Part shown: positions 1 to 12,164 of the stretch, in pieces
How positions within the stretch are numbered: the first letter of the stretch is position 1
Layout of the letters: each line of letters begins with the position of its first letter
DNA from: Acestrorhynchus altus
Lineage: Eukaryota; Chordata; Actinopteri; Characiformes; Acestrorhynchidae
Assembly (NCBI GenBank): GCA_034509495.1
Contig: CM067522.1
Location: 17,055,772 to 17,119,771 of the forward strand
Reading direction: 5' to 3'
DNA: 64,000 nucleotides
Translations under genes and position numbers: made by a program
The notes under the pieces: model-generated
The model's database searches: none
What the model saw: only the letters and a program-made list of their open reading frames with translations
Told to the model about the DNA's origin: nothing

Positions 1-780
1 TAGATTTCATACACTGCCATACTTCTCCAAGTGTTGCAAATGCTGTGCTAGCCAGGCGTAGGCCAATGTCTGTGGCATGTTTTCATAGTTTGATGTATCT
101 TTATCCAACATACCAGGTGTTGTTACTTTAAGATCCTAGGCTACTTCTACTAAAACATTTTTAGTCTTCAATTAAGTTGTTTTGTGTTTGTGATCTGAAA
201 ATGCAAGAATTTTGCTGAATTATTATCAGTAGTAAAAATAAAATAATATAAAACACATCTTGAAATTTTTTAAATCATTTTTATATTTATATATGTATCA
301 GTATTATCCCTTCTCATGTCTTTTATTCTGAAAATTGATCACAATGTGAGCAAAAAAAGCCCCTCCCTTCTTGTTGTCGTCTATAACCCAATATCTGGGT
401 TAGTGATGTCATTAGCCCCACCCCTCTTAGTGTTCAGTCAGAGTCACTCTGCATGCAAGTTGAGCATGTACCCATGGACAGAGCAGTAAACATGCACTGG
501 AAACTCATTTGGCATTTAAACTGGGATTTGAGTTGGAAATAATTATATTTGAGCTGTTTTCTGAGCTGAATTACTCCATAATATTTAATCATAAATCACA
601 CATCACACACCCCGATGATAGAAAGAGGAAGTATTTTAGTTTCTTATGATATTAATATGATGTCTGTGGTTACTCTGATCAGATATGAAGCCGAAGAACA
701 TCATATAACTGCCTGCAAAGTGCGTTTTTTTTTGGGTTCTAAGTGTTAAAACAGTTGAGTGTGATATTTGAATTCTATAC
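1..780 (+). repeat. Dispersed repeat family A, copy 1
   Basis: Landmarks in order are ACCAGGTGTTGTTACTTTAA, TGAAAATGCAAGAATTTTG, AACCCAATATCTGGGTTAGT, GCATGCAAGTTGAGCATG, GAGCAGTAAACATGCACTGG and TTTGGCATTTAAACTGGGAT. Next come ACTGCCTGCAAAGTGCG and TTCTAAGTGTT. The same order recurs at 50290-50850 and inverted at 61100-61820; partial copies lie at 58350-58605 and 59200-59510. No coding capacity is seen. Confidence 0.75.
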
Positions 781-1689
781 TCATATATATGAATCATATG
801 GAGGGTTCATTCTGGCCTGTGCTACACAGAGGTTTTCCCCCAGGATGAGGCAATATACTGCTAGCTGAGCTGCCAGTGGTGCTGAAACAGGCCATAAATC
901 GCTTGAGCTGCACTTTGGAAATTGCGCTTTAAATCAACGAGCACTGGTCCGTTTCAGAGGGTTCACTCCTCCGGCACAACAGAGGGGCAGGGCAGGGGCG
1001 GGGGGGTGCGGGGGGGCAGCCAGCTCTGATTTCTTTGTTAAGTTGTGAGTTGTTTATTAGCCACATCTACCATGTACTTAAATATTTGATCAGAAATTTC
1101 AGCCACCGTGGTAAACACTACTGCCCGTTTGCATGCATTTTTACCTCCTTTTGGGTTCTGAAACTTTTGACTGGTAGTGAACATATACTGTGCCGCAGCA
1201 TGTTGTTAATCAAGAGATCACATCACAGCACGCTGACTGTCTGAAATTGATTTGTTTCACTGCTTTACAATCATCCACAACATGATGCCCACCTCCTTGT
1301 TTCTACACCCACTGTTGATTTTGATCAGAGGTGGTGCAGTGAATGTCTTTTCCTGAAATGTGGAAAGTAGGTCACAAAGCAGATGTTATTGATTGGCTAA
1401 AAGGCGAGATGGAATTTGGGCATGCCAAAGGTCATAGTGTCCTACCAGAATTTCCTGTAGACTGGGATTTAAGCCACTGCTGGGAAAGCTCTAAAATATG
1501 CAGAGTAGGGGTGCCTCCAGGACCAGGATTGAGAAATACTGAAGTTATAGAATACATAACATAACAACATTATGACCACCTCCTTGTTTGTACTTTCAGT
1601 GTCCATTTAATCAGCTCCTCTGACCATACAGGAGCACTTTGTAGTTGTACAATTACAGACTGTAGTCCATCTGTTTCTCTGCATACTTT

Positions 1690-1905
1690 ATGCTCCTCCT
1701 TTCACCCTGATCTTCAATGGTCAGGACCCCACATGACCACCACAGAGCAGCTATTATGTGGGTGGTGGGTCATTCTCAGCACTGCAGTGACACTGACATG
1801 GTGGTGGCGTGTTAGTGTGTGTTACACTGGTACGTGTGGATCAGACACAGCAGTGCTGCTGGAGTGTTTAAACCCCTCACTGTCACTGCTGGACTGGGAA
1901 TGTAT
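1690..1905 (+). repeat. Dispersed fish repeat (CACTGACATGGTGGTG family)
   Basis: The block holding CAGCACTGCAGTGACACTGA, TGGATCAGACACAGCAGTGC and CCCTCACTGTCACTGCTGGA is one I recognise as a very abundant interspersed repeat of otophysan fish genomes. It encodes nothing. Only one copy is in this window, so assignment rests on recognition rather than on a comparison I could make here. Confidence 0.55.
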
Positions 1906-2153
1906 ATACTTGCTTGCAAAGATTGCTGTTTTTCATTTGATTGCTCATCTGGCAGTAAGTATAAAATTGTGTGTCAGTGGTGGTCTACATACGTGAAGGG
2001 CACGCTTTACACATGCATTTCTGGACAAACTGAGAAATACAGAAACTCACTGACAGTGGAAGTGTGTCAATGAAGTAGGTTTCTCTGCATAAAGGTAAAT
2101 TAATAGATTACAATCTCTCTCTCCCTCCCTCTCTTCCTCTCTCTTTCGTACAG

Positions 2154-5100
2154 AAGTGGACGAGCTTCCTGAGCTAGATGAAGAGATTGACTTTCTCTCC
2201 TCCATCATCACCAAACACAGAGAGTCTGAGATGAAACACACAGGTAACAGAACACACACCTGTTTGGACAAAATAGACAAAATGTTCTATTGTTAAATAC
2301 TATTAAAGCTAATACAGCAGAGCAGACATGTATCTACCTAAACTGACTGAGGGATATTTTTGAGGGATATTTTTATTGATGTTTCTGCTCTGAACACCAT
2401 TACATCTTCTTATTTAAATACCTGGAGAAAATTTCAAATGTCAAATCAATCAGAAACCCGTTATCTCGGTTTGTTTGTTATTGGCCTGTGAAATTCATTA
2501 TTTCAGGTGAATAAGGTGAATTAAATTCTGATCGAAATCTGATGTGAGATCATTGAGAAACTAATTCTCACGCTGCTTAAAAAAAGATGAAGATAAATCT
2601 GTTTCATTGGTTTAAATAAGAAGATCAATTTGTCATTTCAACTGACCTAATTCCTCCACAATGTTTTCCAGCACCCTCTCAGGTTGCTCCAAAAGTGAAG
2701 GAGGACTCCTCACAGCTGAGAAGCCACCACAGACCTGTAGCCTCTCCCAGCGACGCTCCGACAGGACGTCCTGTAACCAGTGCTCTGACCACGTCGTCCC
2801 CGACGACCAGCCCCAGCTCTCTCAGCCCCAGTCCCAACACTGGCAGCCCCATGGCTTCAGCAGTGCAGAGCGCCCCCATCATCATTCCCTACCCTTCTGA
2901 GGAACACTCTGTCATCAGTATGTTTTCCTTTTTATTCCCTAATTAACTATCAGATGTTCAGTTTGTCTAGTCCCTGTAGAAAAGATGCTGTTGGCACCAT
3001 GCCTAATGCCAGGTGTGGGCTAGAGGGGTATATAGCCCCCCAGTTTTGAACTGTGGTTTCTGGAATGATGGTGCTCCATCCAGTCCTTATGGGTTGAGTT
3101 GCGGAGTTGGGATGAGGTGGGTTGGTGATCATCTAACATCCTGACCTCACAAACTCACTGCCCTTTTTGATAAATACACTCAAATCCTCACAGCAGTGCT
3201 CAAAAATCAGGAAAGTCTAGAGAGTAGAGGCAGTTGTTCCAACAAAAGCGGCGTAGACTCAATGTTAATACCTTTGATTTTGGGAGAAGCAATGAAAGAG
3301 CAGGTGTCCCAATACTTTTTTCCATACAGTACATTCATACTTAGGTGTGTTTATACTGAATATAGCATTTTACAAAGGGTTTGAATGTGGCTCCAGTTAA
3401 AATCACCTGCCCGAATTTGTGCCGAACGGAACTAGTGGATGAGTGTCGCTGCAGGTGTTGCATGACGCATTTGGCCTTCTATATCTGATCGGGATAAACC
3501 GTGTCCATATGGTTAGTCTGTCACTACCTTTAGCATTTACATTGCTAATCATTTCCTAGTTTATACATCTATAGTTATACTTAAGGGACCTTGAATGCTT
3601 TGCCCACTTTATGGAAGTAAAGTATAGCAGTAATAGAGATGCTATTCTCCCTATGAAAAGTCATTGGTGAATCATCATATTTATGTCAGTCTCTTTCTGA
3701 GACGTGTGTTTTCTCTCTTTAGTTATGACAGGAGTGTGTCTCATGGTGGGATCCGTGGCCTTGGTCTTGGCTGGAGTCTGTTGGGTCAGGTAAGGTTCCA
3801 GTTTCTCTCAGTCTCACCCAATTCAGTGTGGATTGTTCACAGTCTAATAGATAATATCTTGTGGAAAAAAAACATCAAAAAGCATTTCAAGCATGAATTA
3901 TCTGAAAAATTGAAAATGTAATAGCATATTCCGAATATAATTGAACATTCATGGCTAAATTTCTGTGACAGGATGCAGAGAGGAAGTCGTCTATCTCAGA
4001 AAGTGGACTATCCAGCCTTCGGGGTGATGAGCCCTCACTCTTATGACAGCACGAACGTGAGTGGAAAGTGCTTATAAACAGAGAGAGATTTAATGCACAT
4101 ACTCACAGCGTGGGACATGCATTTATTTTGTCTGTCTCTCTTGTGTCTTTGGCTTTCAGTCTGGGGACAAAAAGCTGGCCCAGAGTGCTCAGATGTACCA
4201 CTACCAGCATCAGAAGCAGCAGATGTTGTCACTCAAGTGAGTAACCACTTCACACTGCTTCATAGCTCCATAATCTATCATCTAGCCTGACAAGGATCAT
4301 TGTGAGTGGTTAAGGAAGCAGCCTTGTGACTGCAAGGTTGCCAGTTTGAACCCGTGAACTGGCAGGACATGACTAAAGTTCCCTTGAGCAAGGCACTTAA
4401 CTTGGGGGCTGTGGATAGGGCTGCCCACTACTCCATCCCTGTGTGCTCACTGCCCCCTCGTCTGTGAATTCGCTAGTGTGTATGTGTGTGTATCACTGCA
4501 TGTATGGGTTAAATCCCCGTGTGCGCAGTTGATCTGTATGCATGTTTACATTAACGTTTTTACATTCCTGTAGAGCAGTAGCTCCTAACCCTGGTCCCGG
4601 ATCACAGCCCTGCACATTTAATGGTTTCCTGCTCTAACAGTTCAGGAACTCAGGAACCTGAGATGCTATGCTATATCAGAAGTCTATGCTGTATTCTAGA
4701 CTTCTGATACACTGACCAGAACAAACTACAAGACCCTATGTAACCATTCATTGGTAGGCCATTTCTACCAAAAGAACTCTGGTTCTTGAACCGGTTGCAT
4801 TCAGGCTTATAAGAACCTGGGTGTTTTCAGCGAACCAACCCACATTTACACAAGTTTTAGTGGAACCAAGGATACGTCACAGAATATGCCACCAACAGCT
4901 GTCCAGCATCAGTAAACGGAAACGAGAAAAGGAGTGTTTAGACTACCTGCAAGCATTTCGGTTGTTTCAAATATTTCTCTCCAAAAAGCAAACATGGATC
5001 AACATCTGGTGATAAGAAGACGTAGAAGACTACACCGTACGAGACGAATGTTATGTTCTTGCTCTTTGCTCATGTACAACTTGAGATGCCCACAGTGGTT

Positions 5101-5705
5101 TGAGCTGAAAACCTACTAATCTTTGGGTCCCACTGCGAACAGACTTTTCAGGTTCCGGCACCTATTTTTGTTGGTGGAAATGCGCAGAACGGATCGAAAT
5201 TAGGTTCACAAACCAGAACAGAACCTGTTCCATGCTGGTGGAAAAGGCCTACGTGTGATGAAGTGTTAAAGTGTTAACGATAATTATTATTAGCATAATC
5301 TTATTATTACTGTTATTTTATTTACTAACTGTTTTCTCTGTTGCTCAGGCAAAGGGACGAGCCCAAGATTCCAGAATCGGGGGCCACTTCGGATGAGGAG
5401 AATGAGGATGGAGACTTCACTGTGTACGAATGCCCTGGTCTCGCCCCGGTAAGCAGCAATGCTGTGTGTGCACTGTGTACTGTATACGTGCTCTTTAAGG
5501 GCATCTCCCTGCAGGTAGAATCAATGGTATTATTTGCCACCTACAGTGAAACACAGTGTACACTAGTGTCAGATTCAGTGTTTGAATCGCTGTCTCTGTC
5601 TCACTCTCTCCCCAGACTGGTGAGATGGAGGTGAAGAACCCTCTGTTTGATGACTCCACCCTCAACCTCCATCTTCATCTTGACCTTCAGAGGAGCTACA
5701 ACTAA
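2154..5705 (+). CDS. npdc1: NPDC1, neural proliferation differentiation and control protein 1 (5' part outside window)
   Basis: Seven coding exons are visible: 2154-2243, 2672-2917, 3723-3789, 3972-4056, 4160-4236, 5349-5448 and 5616-5705 (stop TAA 5703-5705). All have AG/GT borders and the phases agree, giving the last 250 codons. The order is an acidic segment (DELPELDEEIDFL), a Ser/Thr/Pro-rich stretch, one membrane segment (exon 3723-3789, TGVCLMVGSVALVLAGVCW), then a cytoplasmic tail. The tail carries two signatures shared with mammalian NPDC1, MYHYQHQKQQML and DEENEDGDFTVYECPGLAPT, followed by GEMEVKNPLFDD. The family is a single-pass membrane protein of neural tissue, linked in mammals to reduced proliferation and to synaptic vesicles. 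The exons for the signal peptide and the cysteine-rich N terminus are not found in 1-2150 and must lie upstream. Teleosts often have two npdc1 copies, and I cannot say which this is. Confidence 0.95.
2985..3335 (+). mobile_element. Miniature DNA transposon relic, family B copy 1 (npdc1 intron)
   Basis: Begins GGCACCATGCCTAATGCCAG and ends with GTGTCCCAATACTTTTTTCC, an end typical of fish non-autonomous DNA elements. Related copies sit at 44020-44200, 53645-54030 (inverted) and 61885-62045. Shared internal blocks are TGGAATGATGGTGCTCCATC and GGGATGAGGTGGGTTGGTGA. Confidence 0.65.
4288..4560 (+). mobile_element. tRNA-derived SINE, copy 1 (npdc1 intron)
   Basis: The 5' part has a pol III A-box-like stretch (GTGAGTGGTTAAGG) and a B-box (GGTTGCCAGTTTGAACCC). 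The body includes GAGCAAGGCACTTAAC, typical of fish tRNA-derived SINEs of the V-SINE/HE1 kind. A second copy at 15063-15330 shares the same order of blocks. It lies in an npdc1 intron in the same orientation as the gene. Confidence 0.75.
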
Positions 5706-8585
5706 ACACATACACATTATCATTCTGAAAATACCAATGAGATCAAATCCCACTCAGCCACACTGGCATTATCTCCTGCTTCCCTATGGACAATGTTCAC
5801 CATATGGAGGAAAGTGGTCAGGGAATTCAAGTGGAGGATTTGGGAGACTGCATGGACAGCACTGACTCTTGGCTTCTTGTGGTCAATTAGCTGGTTCAAG
5901 TGTTGTAGAATTTATCTATGGCCTCCGAGTCACTTCCCCTGCTCTTTTACCTCTTCAGCCTCCGTCTCCATCCAGTGTTTATTTATTTATTGACTGTTAC
6001 ATAGTGTCTCGGGAAAGTGGACTCAAGACACAATGATGTGGGCAATTAACTCATTGACCTGCCTTCAAACACAAATAGACACCTACACATAAACCCACCG
6101 TTCTGCATGATGGATCATTCCTTTTCTCATGGACTAAACATTTCAGAGTTCTCAGCCCCAACCGCTTACCAATGAGTCCATGATACACTGCCAACGTTTT
6201 GAAGCACTGCCCTCCCTTCAAATACAGTTAATAGGCCAGTAGGTGTCACATTTCTTCCACACAGTTTTCCAACATTCTTCTCACATGGATGTCACTTGTT
6301 CCTGCGCTCCATTTGGGTAGCCTTCAAAAGTCGCCAGTGTACCATGGCCTTTACAGTATATGCACGCACCGGTATAGACCTTGGAGCGAATAGCTGTTCA
6401 TCACCATGGACAGCTCCAGTACACAGAGAAACATCTGCATCTGATTCCTACTGCTGTCATCAGATCGAAGATTCTGTACAATTTCCTTGAGAAGAAAAGG
6501 CTTTAAACTTTGCACGCACAAACTTCACTTGTTCCCTCGAAGCTTGAAGGACGAGCACCCCAGTACTGTGCAAAGGTCTTAGGCCACCCAAGAAGCAGTT
6601 TATATGGGTGATGTTCATGTGTTTGCTTGAAAGAACACTAACATATTAAGAAGTAGGGATGCACCATCTGGCATATTCTGGCTGATTATATAATATGGAG
6701 CACGGGCCCACATACATACTTTTAAGTTTAACTCCATCCATCTAGCCGTCTTGTCTAGTTCTTTCTAGTCATGCTTGATGTTGGTCTAATGCCTCCACAG
6801 AATCATTGCCTGCAAAGTAGGAACAGCCAATGAACCAGGCTTTAATCATTTTAATCACTTTAATCCTGATGCAGAAATATTGTGAATTATTTGGAACATG
6901 TAATCCTTGTTTCAAACCCTTCAGTTTGAAACTGTGGAGGAACCTTTTAAGGTGCTTAAAGGAACCTTCAATAAAATGACAAGGTTCATGGAGGTTTTTG
7001 AAGGGTCCTTGAAGCATCTTAGAAGGATTTTGCACTTTTTACAGTGGCTCAGCAGACTTTGTAGAGTCCTCCAGGGTCCCATTGTAGGGCCAATGAAACT
7101 GATAATAATACAGCAATTTGGCTATGAGAGAGAACACTTTTCCACTTCCAATCAAATTATTTTGACTTTAATTACTTTAATCCTAATTATCCTAACTACT
7201 GCATATTGTTTGGTATTTGCTGTGTACAAAATCACTCCTCAAAACGGTTCTGGAGGCAACAAATGCAAGTGGTTCAAAGAATATCCAATGACAATAACCA
7301 GTAGGTGGAGCTTTAGACACCTCTTTATGCTCCTCAGATCTTTATATGTGGATCAAAGGTGTGCAGTTCAGTTTTAGGTTTTGCTGTTTTTCTAAAGAAA
7401 CTCTTTTTATATGGTGTTTTTCTCAGAAATCTGCCTGGAAAACTGGCTAGCTTCTAAGACTGCATTCCACAGCTTCTGTTCAGAGTGGACAAGGTTAAAA
7501 GTACAAGATCTTTGAGGAGCTTTTGAACGTTTAGTTTGAAACTGGGAGGACCTTTTAAGGTTCTTTTGCTGAAGGTTCCTTGAAGCACCTTAAGTTCCTC
7601 CATAGTTTCAAACTAAAAAAACCTCCAAAAGTTCTTCTAGGATCTTGCACTTGAAACAGTATATCATGGAAAAGTTCAGATACTGGCTCAATTACTATAT
7701 TGGTGCATCCTTATTAAAACAAGTAGACACTAAAACAGATGGCCATATCTGTCCATGTGTTAGTGTGAACATTAACGTCCCAGAATTCTTAACTGTCGTC
7801 CAGTGTCTAGTCTGGCCTATCAGTGTACTGTATTATTTGTATATTTGTGTTGTGTGTTTTTACAGGCAAAAACTAACTTCTGCTCAATTTTCTCTTCTAC
7901 CTTAAGGCTTTTGCACAGTACTATACTTCTGTTTTATTGGCGCCACCTCTGGGCCCATACGTTTAAAGCCTTGAGGGCTGATCAGGGACGAGCTGCACCT
8001 CTTTACATGGATTTGGGTTGAACATAATGCGAAAGGCAGCTCTGATCCCTGATCAGCATTGGGATGTGTGTGAATATAAGATCCCAGGGCTCAGGTTCAG
8101 TATCAGGTTCACTACTCAGCCATCCTCTCTGCCTTTTATTTGTACAATATTGTGAATACTGTGCAATGGAAACCAGATTCATGCATAGAATTACTTGACG
8201 CTTAAACATATCAAACATACCAATGGACGTTAGAGGTACCTAAGGGTAGAGGTAGTATGTTATGGGTGATCTGAAGAGAGTTTGTATGTAAAAAGCAGGC
8301 TGTCCACTCACAGTACACAAAGGTCTATGTATGAAGAAGCCACACGAAATCTGTAATTTACACACGTCATGTTTCTTTCTACCAAAGTAGAGTCAGTGAT
8401 GGTATTTTTTAAGAAGCACCAGTTGTGGTTTTAATATTTTCATAATTGTGCACATATGAATAACCCTAAATTATAATGTAGCCTTTGTATAGTCCCGTAC
8501 GGTCCTACTATGCATGATCTGAAGCTGTGGAACAGGAAGGGGAGTTGGTATGCATTTATGGTCCTTTGAAAATTGCTTAAATAAA
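5706..8585 (+). other. npdc1: npdc1 3' untranslated / downstream region
   Basis: No coding exon is seen after the npdc1 stop. The only well-placed polyA signal before the convergent serpin gene is AATAAA at 8580-8585. If it is used, the 3'UTR would be about 2.9 kb, far longer than in mammals. An AATAAA near 6970 lies inside a repeat. Open frames at 6907-7377 and nearby are made of inverted-repeat element sequence and look non-coding. Confidence 0.4.
6915..7660. repeat. Compound inverted-repeat element downstream of npdc1
   Basis: Inverted copies of an AGTTTGAAACT-GGAGGAACCTT-AAGGTGCTTAAAGGAACC block occur at 6925-6972 (forward), 7527-7560 (forward) and 7563-7613 (reverse). The last two form a near-perfect hairpin. 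The centre (7225-7490) is related to 63140-63420 at the far end of the window, sharing GGTTCTGGAGGCA and AGGTGGAGCTTTAG-like blocks. This is probably a foldback or MITE-type transposon with nested rearrangement. The 156-codon open frame across it is not a gene. Confidence 0.6.
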
Positions 8586-9034
8586 CCTACTTACAGCGTG
8601 GCCCGTGTGGTTGTGATGACTTGGTTCAAGCAAGTGCGTTCAATGTAAATGTGAGATGCACATTGCCCGTCTTGTTCTTATGATGTGTATTTGTTTCTTG
8701 CTGTTTCAAATTTAAAAATCTGTTTTTTAAAATTACAGAAGTACAGAAAAATAGAGAAATCCTAATCCTGATGAATGATCTTAAAATAATCTCAAAATAA
8801 TGAGCAATCTCAAAGTAATAAGACCACAAAATATAGCATCTTATCTTAGTGATATATTAGTGAAATTTGTGCAGCACTCCCTGTATCTCCATTTATTTCA
8901 GTCACACTGAAGTAAGAACCCCAGGCTGACTAATTATATTTTTTTCTCCAAAAGTTCTTTGAATATAAATTCATATAAATTCACACACATTGTGTACCAA
9001 TCCCCCCCAACACAAATGTAAACTAATTAAAGTG

Positions 9035-9115
9035 CCATTGTCAGCCCTCTACGGACTCTCCTGAGGATGGGGCCCGAGGACTAGAGGTTGCTTCATGAGC
9101 CACAAGTTGAGAAAC
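9035..9115 (-). mobile_element. hAT-type miniature element, copy 2 (fragment)
   Basis: On the minus strand it reads TTTCTCAACTTGTGGCTCAT and GGGCCCCATCCTCAGGAGAG, matching the left end of 37258-37706 in order. Confidence 0.5.
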
Positions 9116-9323
9116 TGACACAGAAATTAGCCCAATACCAAAACCCTCAATCTCTGCACTGCAGAACAATAGCTGGAGAGAGACTAAAATCTGATTATAT
9201 TTCACTCATCATAACAGGTTAAAACTAATTCTTAAAGAACACTGAAGTACTGCCGTAGTGTTTACTGTATAAACAAACATGCACAAGATAAAGAAAAAAG
9301 GGACAAAGTTAACCAAGTTCCCT

Positions 9324-9329
9324 TTTATT
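9324..9329 (-). terminator. Polyadenylation signal of the serpin gene
   Basis: AATAAA on the minus strand (tttatt on plus), 54 bases beyond the serpin stop codon. This is typical spacing for a short 3'UTR. Confidence 0.6.
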
Positions 9330-9382
9330 TAAGATGGAAAGTTACAATTCCATTGTTTGCATTTGTGTCAGCATCATCTACC

Positions 9383-12164
9383 TCAGCTCGTCATCTCTGA
9401 TGGGTTGACAATTTTCCCCATAAAGAGGACATTCTTTGTTTTCTGGTCAACAATAAAGATCATAAAAGGACGATTAAACTCTAGAACAGGAATTTCCACC
9501 CACATCAACGGCACAAAGGATATTCCAGTCACAGCAGTTGCAGTGGCTCCAGTTTCATCCACATCCAGACTGGCTTTATGGACAGCCTGAGGAAGAAGTG
9601 CGAGTTTTTAAATTTATCCGTCCAGAGAGTTACTACAGTAAGCAAAATCTAGCAGGCGTAGAGTGGAGTAAAGTATTTGGGTGCAGCCGGCTCACAGCAG
9701 TTTGGCCCAATAGCCTGACTTATACACTGCATCACCAATTTCCAAACTACCATATTTTTGGTGTTGATTGTTTTAGGTATTAATTAGATTTTGTAATTTT
9801 TACATAAGCGTACAATATACTGTTACATTTATATTTATTAATACCCTCTCCTAGGATGTGAGGATACCCAGGACCCGTAAAACTTAAGCTAATGAATTAC
9901 AGAACCTCCAGTAAGAAGAGATGGTGGCAGGCAAAAAAATATATAAAGTTAAACAGCAAAATTATTGGAAGGACATTTCATATAATCAAGATTTACATCC
10001 TTACCTCTGAAATTAACAGATTTTTCTCAGTTGAAATTCCATTGAAGTTAGCCATCATTGTAAACATCTCACTTATTCCCATTCCAGTCAGGATGTCTTT
10101 GAGGGAATAAGAGGTTTTGATGGAGAACTTGGGGATAAAGATCTTATATTTCCTGCAGAAAAATGTTTAAACGAGTCAGGCAAACATTCCATAAATATAC
10201 TATAGACTTGCAAATTTAAAAATCAGACAAGATAAATAGTTCAACAATCCTTTAGGAATCATATGCTGTAGTTGAAATGAGTTCATTACAGAATGAAAGT
10301 GAAAACTCGCTACATTTGAAAATCCACAAGTGTAGATTACCCTTTCTTCATCCATTTTAGCCATCTTGTTAGGTGTTGGGGAGATACTGCTTTCTCAAGA
10401 TCAGCAAGACCATTTTCTGGGAGAGCCAGGATCATGGAAAAGGAGTCATTGTAGTCTAGAGCAAGGACTTGTGTAGAAAGGGTTCGGTCATTGATGGCAT
10501 AAAACGAGTCGTCCTTATACATCATTTGAACTGGAACAGTAGTTTCATTATCCAGCTGGAATTCCTTCTGTGCAGTATTCTTGCTATTAAATGGGCTGGA
10601 CCATTTACCTTAAGAATCAAAACAATTAAAACAAGGTCATGAGCAGTACAACCATTACAGCAAATTAGCCACATTGAGCCTGTTTACACCTGATTTTGAT
10701 CATTCAAGTTTACTGGACCATATGCCAAACTGCTCATGGTCTGAGACAGACCACCTTAATGAGACTTTACAGGAAGAAAGATAGAAAGTACTTTTACACG
10801 GGGAAAGAGACGTTAAGGCCATGTTCACAGTAGGTGTCTGCTTGAGCAGTTTACATTTTTTTTATTTTATTTTTTATTTATTTTTTTTTTTTTTAAATGT
10901 GACCTGACCATTCATCTGAATAGTTAAGATGTTTGTCACATGTATTGGGATATGCATCAGTTTCATCACATGAAAAGTAGGGCTGGGCAATACGAAAAAA
11001 ACATTCATTTAGTTAAAAATACAATGCAACACAATTAGGACACCCCATGAAATCCTTCATCACCAACTACATTTAAACATACTGAAGTTTGATCTTCATT
11101 TCTTCCATCACATGTCTTCATGCCAGAGCTCTGTCTAATACTCCTTGGTGTGTATGTGAACACTAATGGGGCAGAGGGGAGCAGAATAGAGGAGGAGCTA
11201 GGAAAAGGGGGCAGGAGAAGAAAAAAAAAAAAAAAAAAAGGGGGGGGTTTTCCCCAAGATTGAAAAATGTTTAGGAACGAGATGAGCTGAGGCACTCATT
11301 TATATTGGGTTTTAAGGTTTGTTTATGTCCAATATCGATAAATCTCCCAGCCCTGCTGAAGTGATGAAATTGGTTCAAATCAGGTCTCAGAAATGTCACA
11401 ACTCACCTGCATCACATGATGGAAAAGCTTAGATTTGGGCTACTCGTACCTGAACTATGGCTTCAGATTATGATTTATATATGTTTGTTCAGAATCCAGT
11501 CATAGTATATCCAGGTACAAAAGAAAGCATGTTAATACTAGGAGTAAACAGGTTTAAAAGTAAACGTACCCTTAAAATAGATATAGCTGAGAAGGTACAT
11601 GAGTGTACTGGGATCCAGTCCATTCACAAACTGGTTAATTTTGTCATGCGTCTTTCCGCTCACATATTCGTTTATCTGCTTAGTGGTTTCTGCAGTCTTG
11701 GTGAAGTCAACAGCAAAGCATTCCGAAAGGTAGAAATTCTTCATCTTCTCCAGAAAGTCAGGACGTAGGTTAAAGTTGTCCTGGACATAGAGAGCAGTGC
11801 CAACGTCCAGATCCACACCTGTCCTCTGGTTGAGGTTTTGCAGGAGGCTGAGGAACGCTTGGTGCACCTCCTCACCAGAGACATCTGAAGAGTTAAATCC
11901 AAGGCCACTGAAAATCTGCCGATAGGTCTCACCATTTGCTCCTAAAGAAGTAGCAGACAGAGCCACAGACACCGCCAGTGGAGAGAAGAACACATTCTTG
12001 GAGTCATCATCCGCCTGTGCCACAATGCTTTTGTACAGACGGAACGCAAAGTCATTGTTTTCCTCATGCAGCTCTAGGTTGTTTCCAGTCTGCTGTCCAT
12101 GTACAGCAGTGTAAGTTACGGCAGAAAGAAGACAAGTGCACAAGTAGAGAAGGTTCCGTGCCAT
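9383..12164 (-). CDS. Clade A serpin, alpha-1-antitrypsin-like secreted serine protease inhibitor
   Basis: Four coding exons on the minus strand: 12164-11570 (ATG 12164-12162), 10608-10341, 10152-10005 and 9586-9383 (stop 9385-9383). Together they are 1215 bases, 404 residues. The 148-bp third coding exon and the intron right after YFKG match the alpha-1-antitrypsin gene layout. Residues 1-23 or so form a signal peptide (LLYLCTCLLSAVTYTAVHG). Serpin signatures include NVFFSPLAVSVALS, RPFMIFIVDQ and VLFMGKIVNP. The reactive-centre hinge (E348-T-G-A-T-A-T-A) has small residues at P14-P10, which suggests an active inhibitor. Counting from P17 = E348 puts Leu364 at P1 and Met365 at P1'. Three N-glycosylation sequons (NSS, NET, NDS) are present. 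A splice acceptor four bases before the ATG implies an upstream non-coding exon, not located. The likely polyA signal is the complement of 9324-9329. The exact orthologue (serpina1 or another clade-A paralogue) is not settled. Confidence 0.93.
10979..11358. mobile_element. Miniature inverted-repeat element in the serpin intron (hAT-like)
   Basis: The segment opens with GGGCTGGGCAATACGA and closes with TATCGATAAATCTCCCAGCCC. These form a short imperfect inverted pair, as in the small non-autonomous hAT-type elements common in fish. Inside is a polypurine run with an A18-G7 tract at 11221-11247. It lies in the intron between the first two serpin coding exons (10609-11569) and has no coding capacity. 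Similar GGGCTGGG starts occur at 22067 and 26213. Confidence 0.5.

Noticed and set aside
1..2150. Search for the signal-peptide and cysteine-rich exons of npdc1
   Set aside because: No frame with the expected Cys pattern or a hydrophobic leader with a matching donor was found, so these exons are taken to lie before the window.
6907..7377. 156-codon plus-strand open frame after npdc1
   Set aside because: It is made of inverted-repeat element sequence. The hydrophobic run (LTLITLILIILTTAYCL) comes from AT-rich DNA, not a conserved membrane protein.
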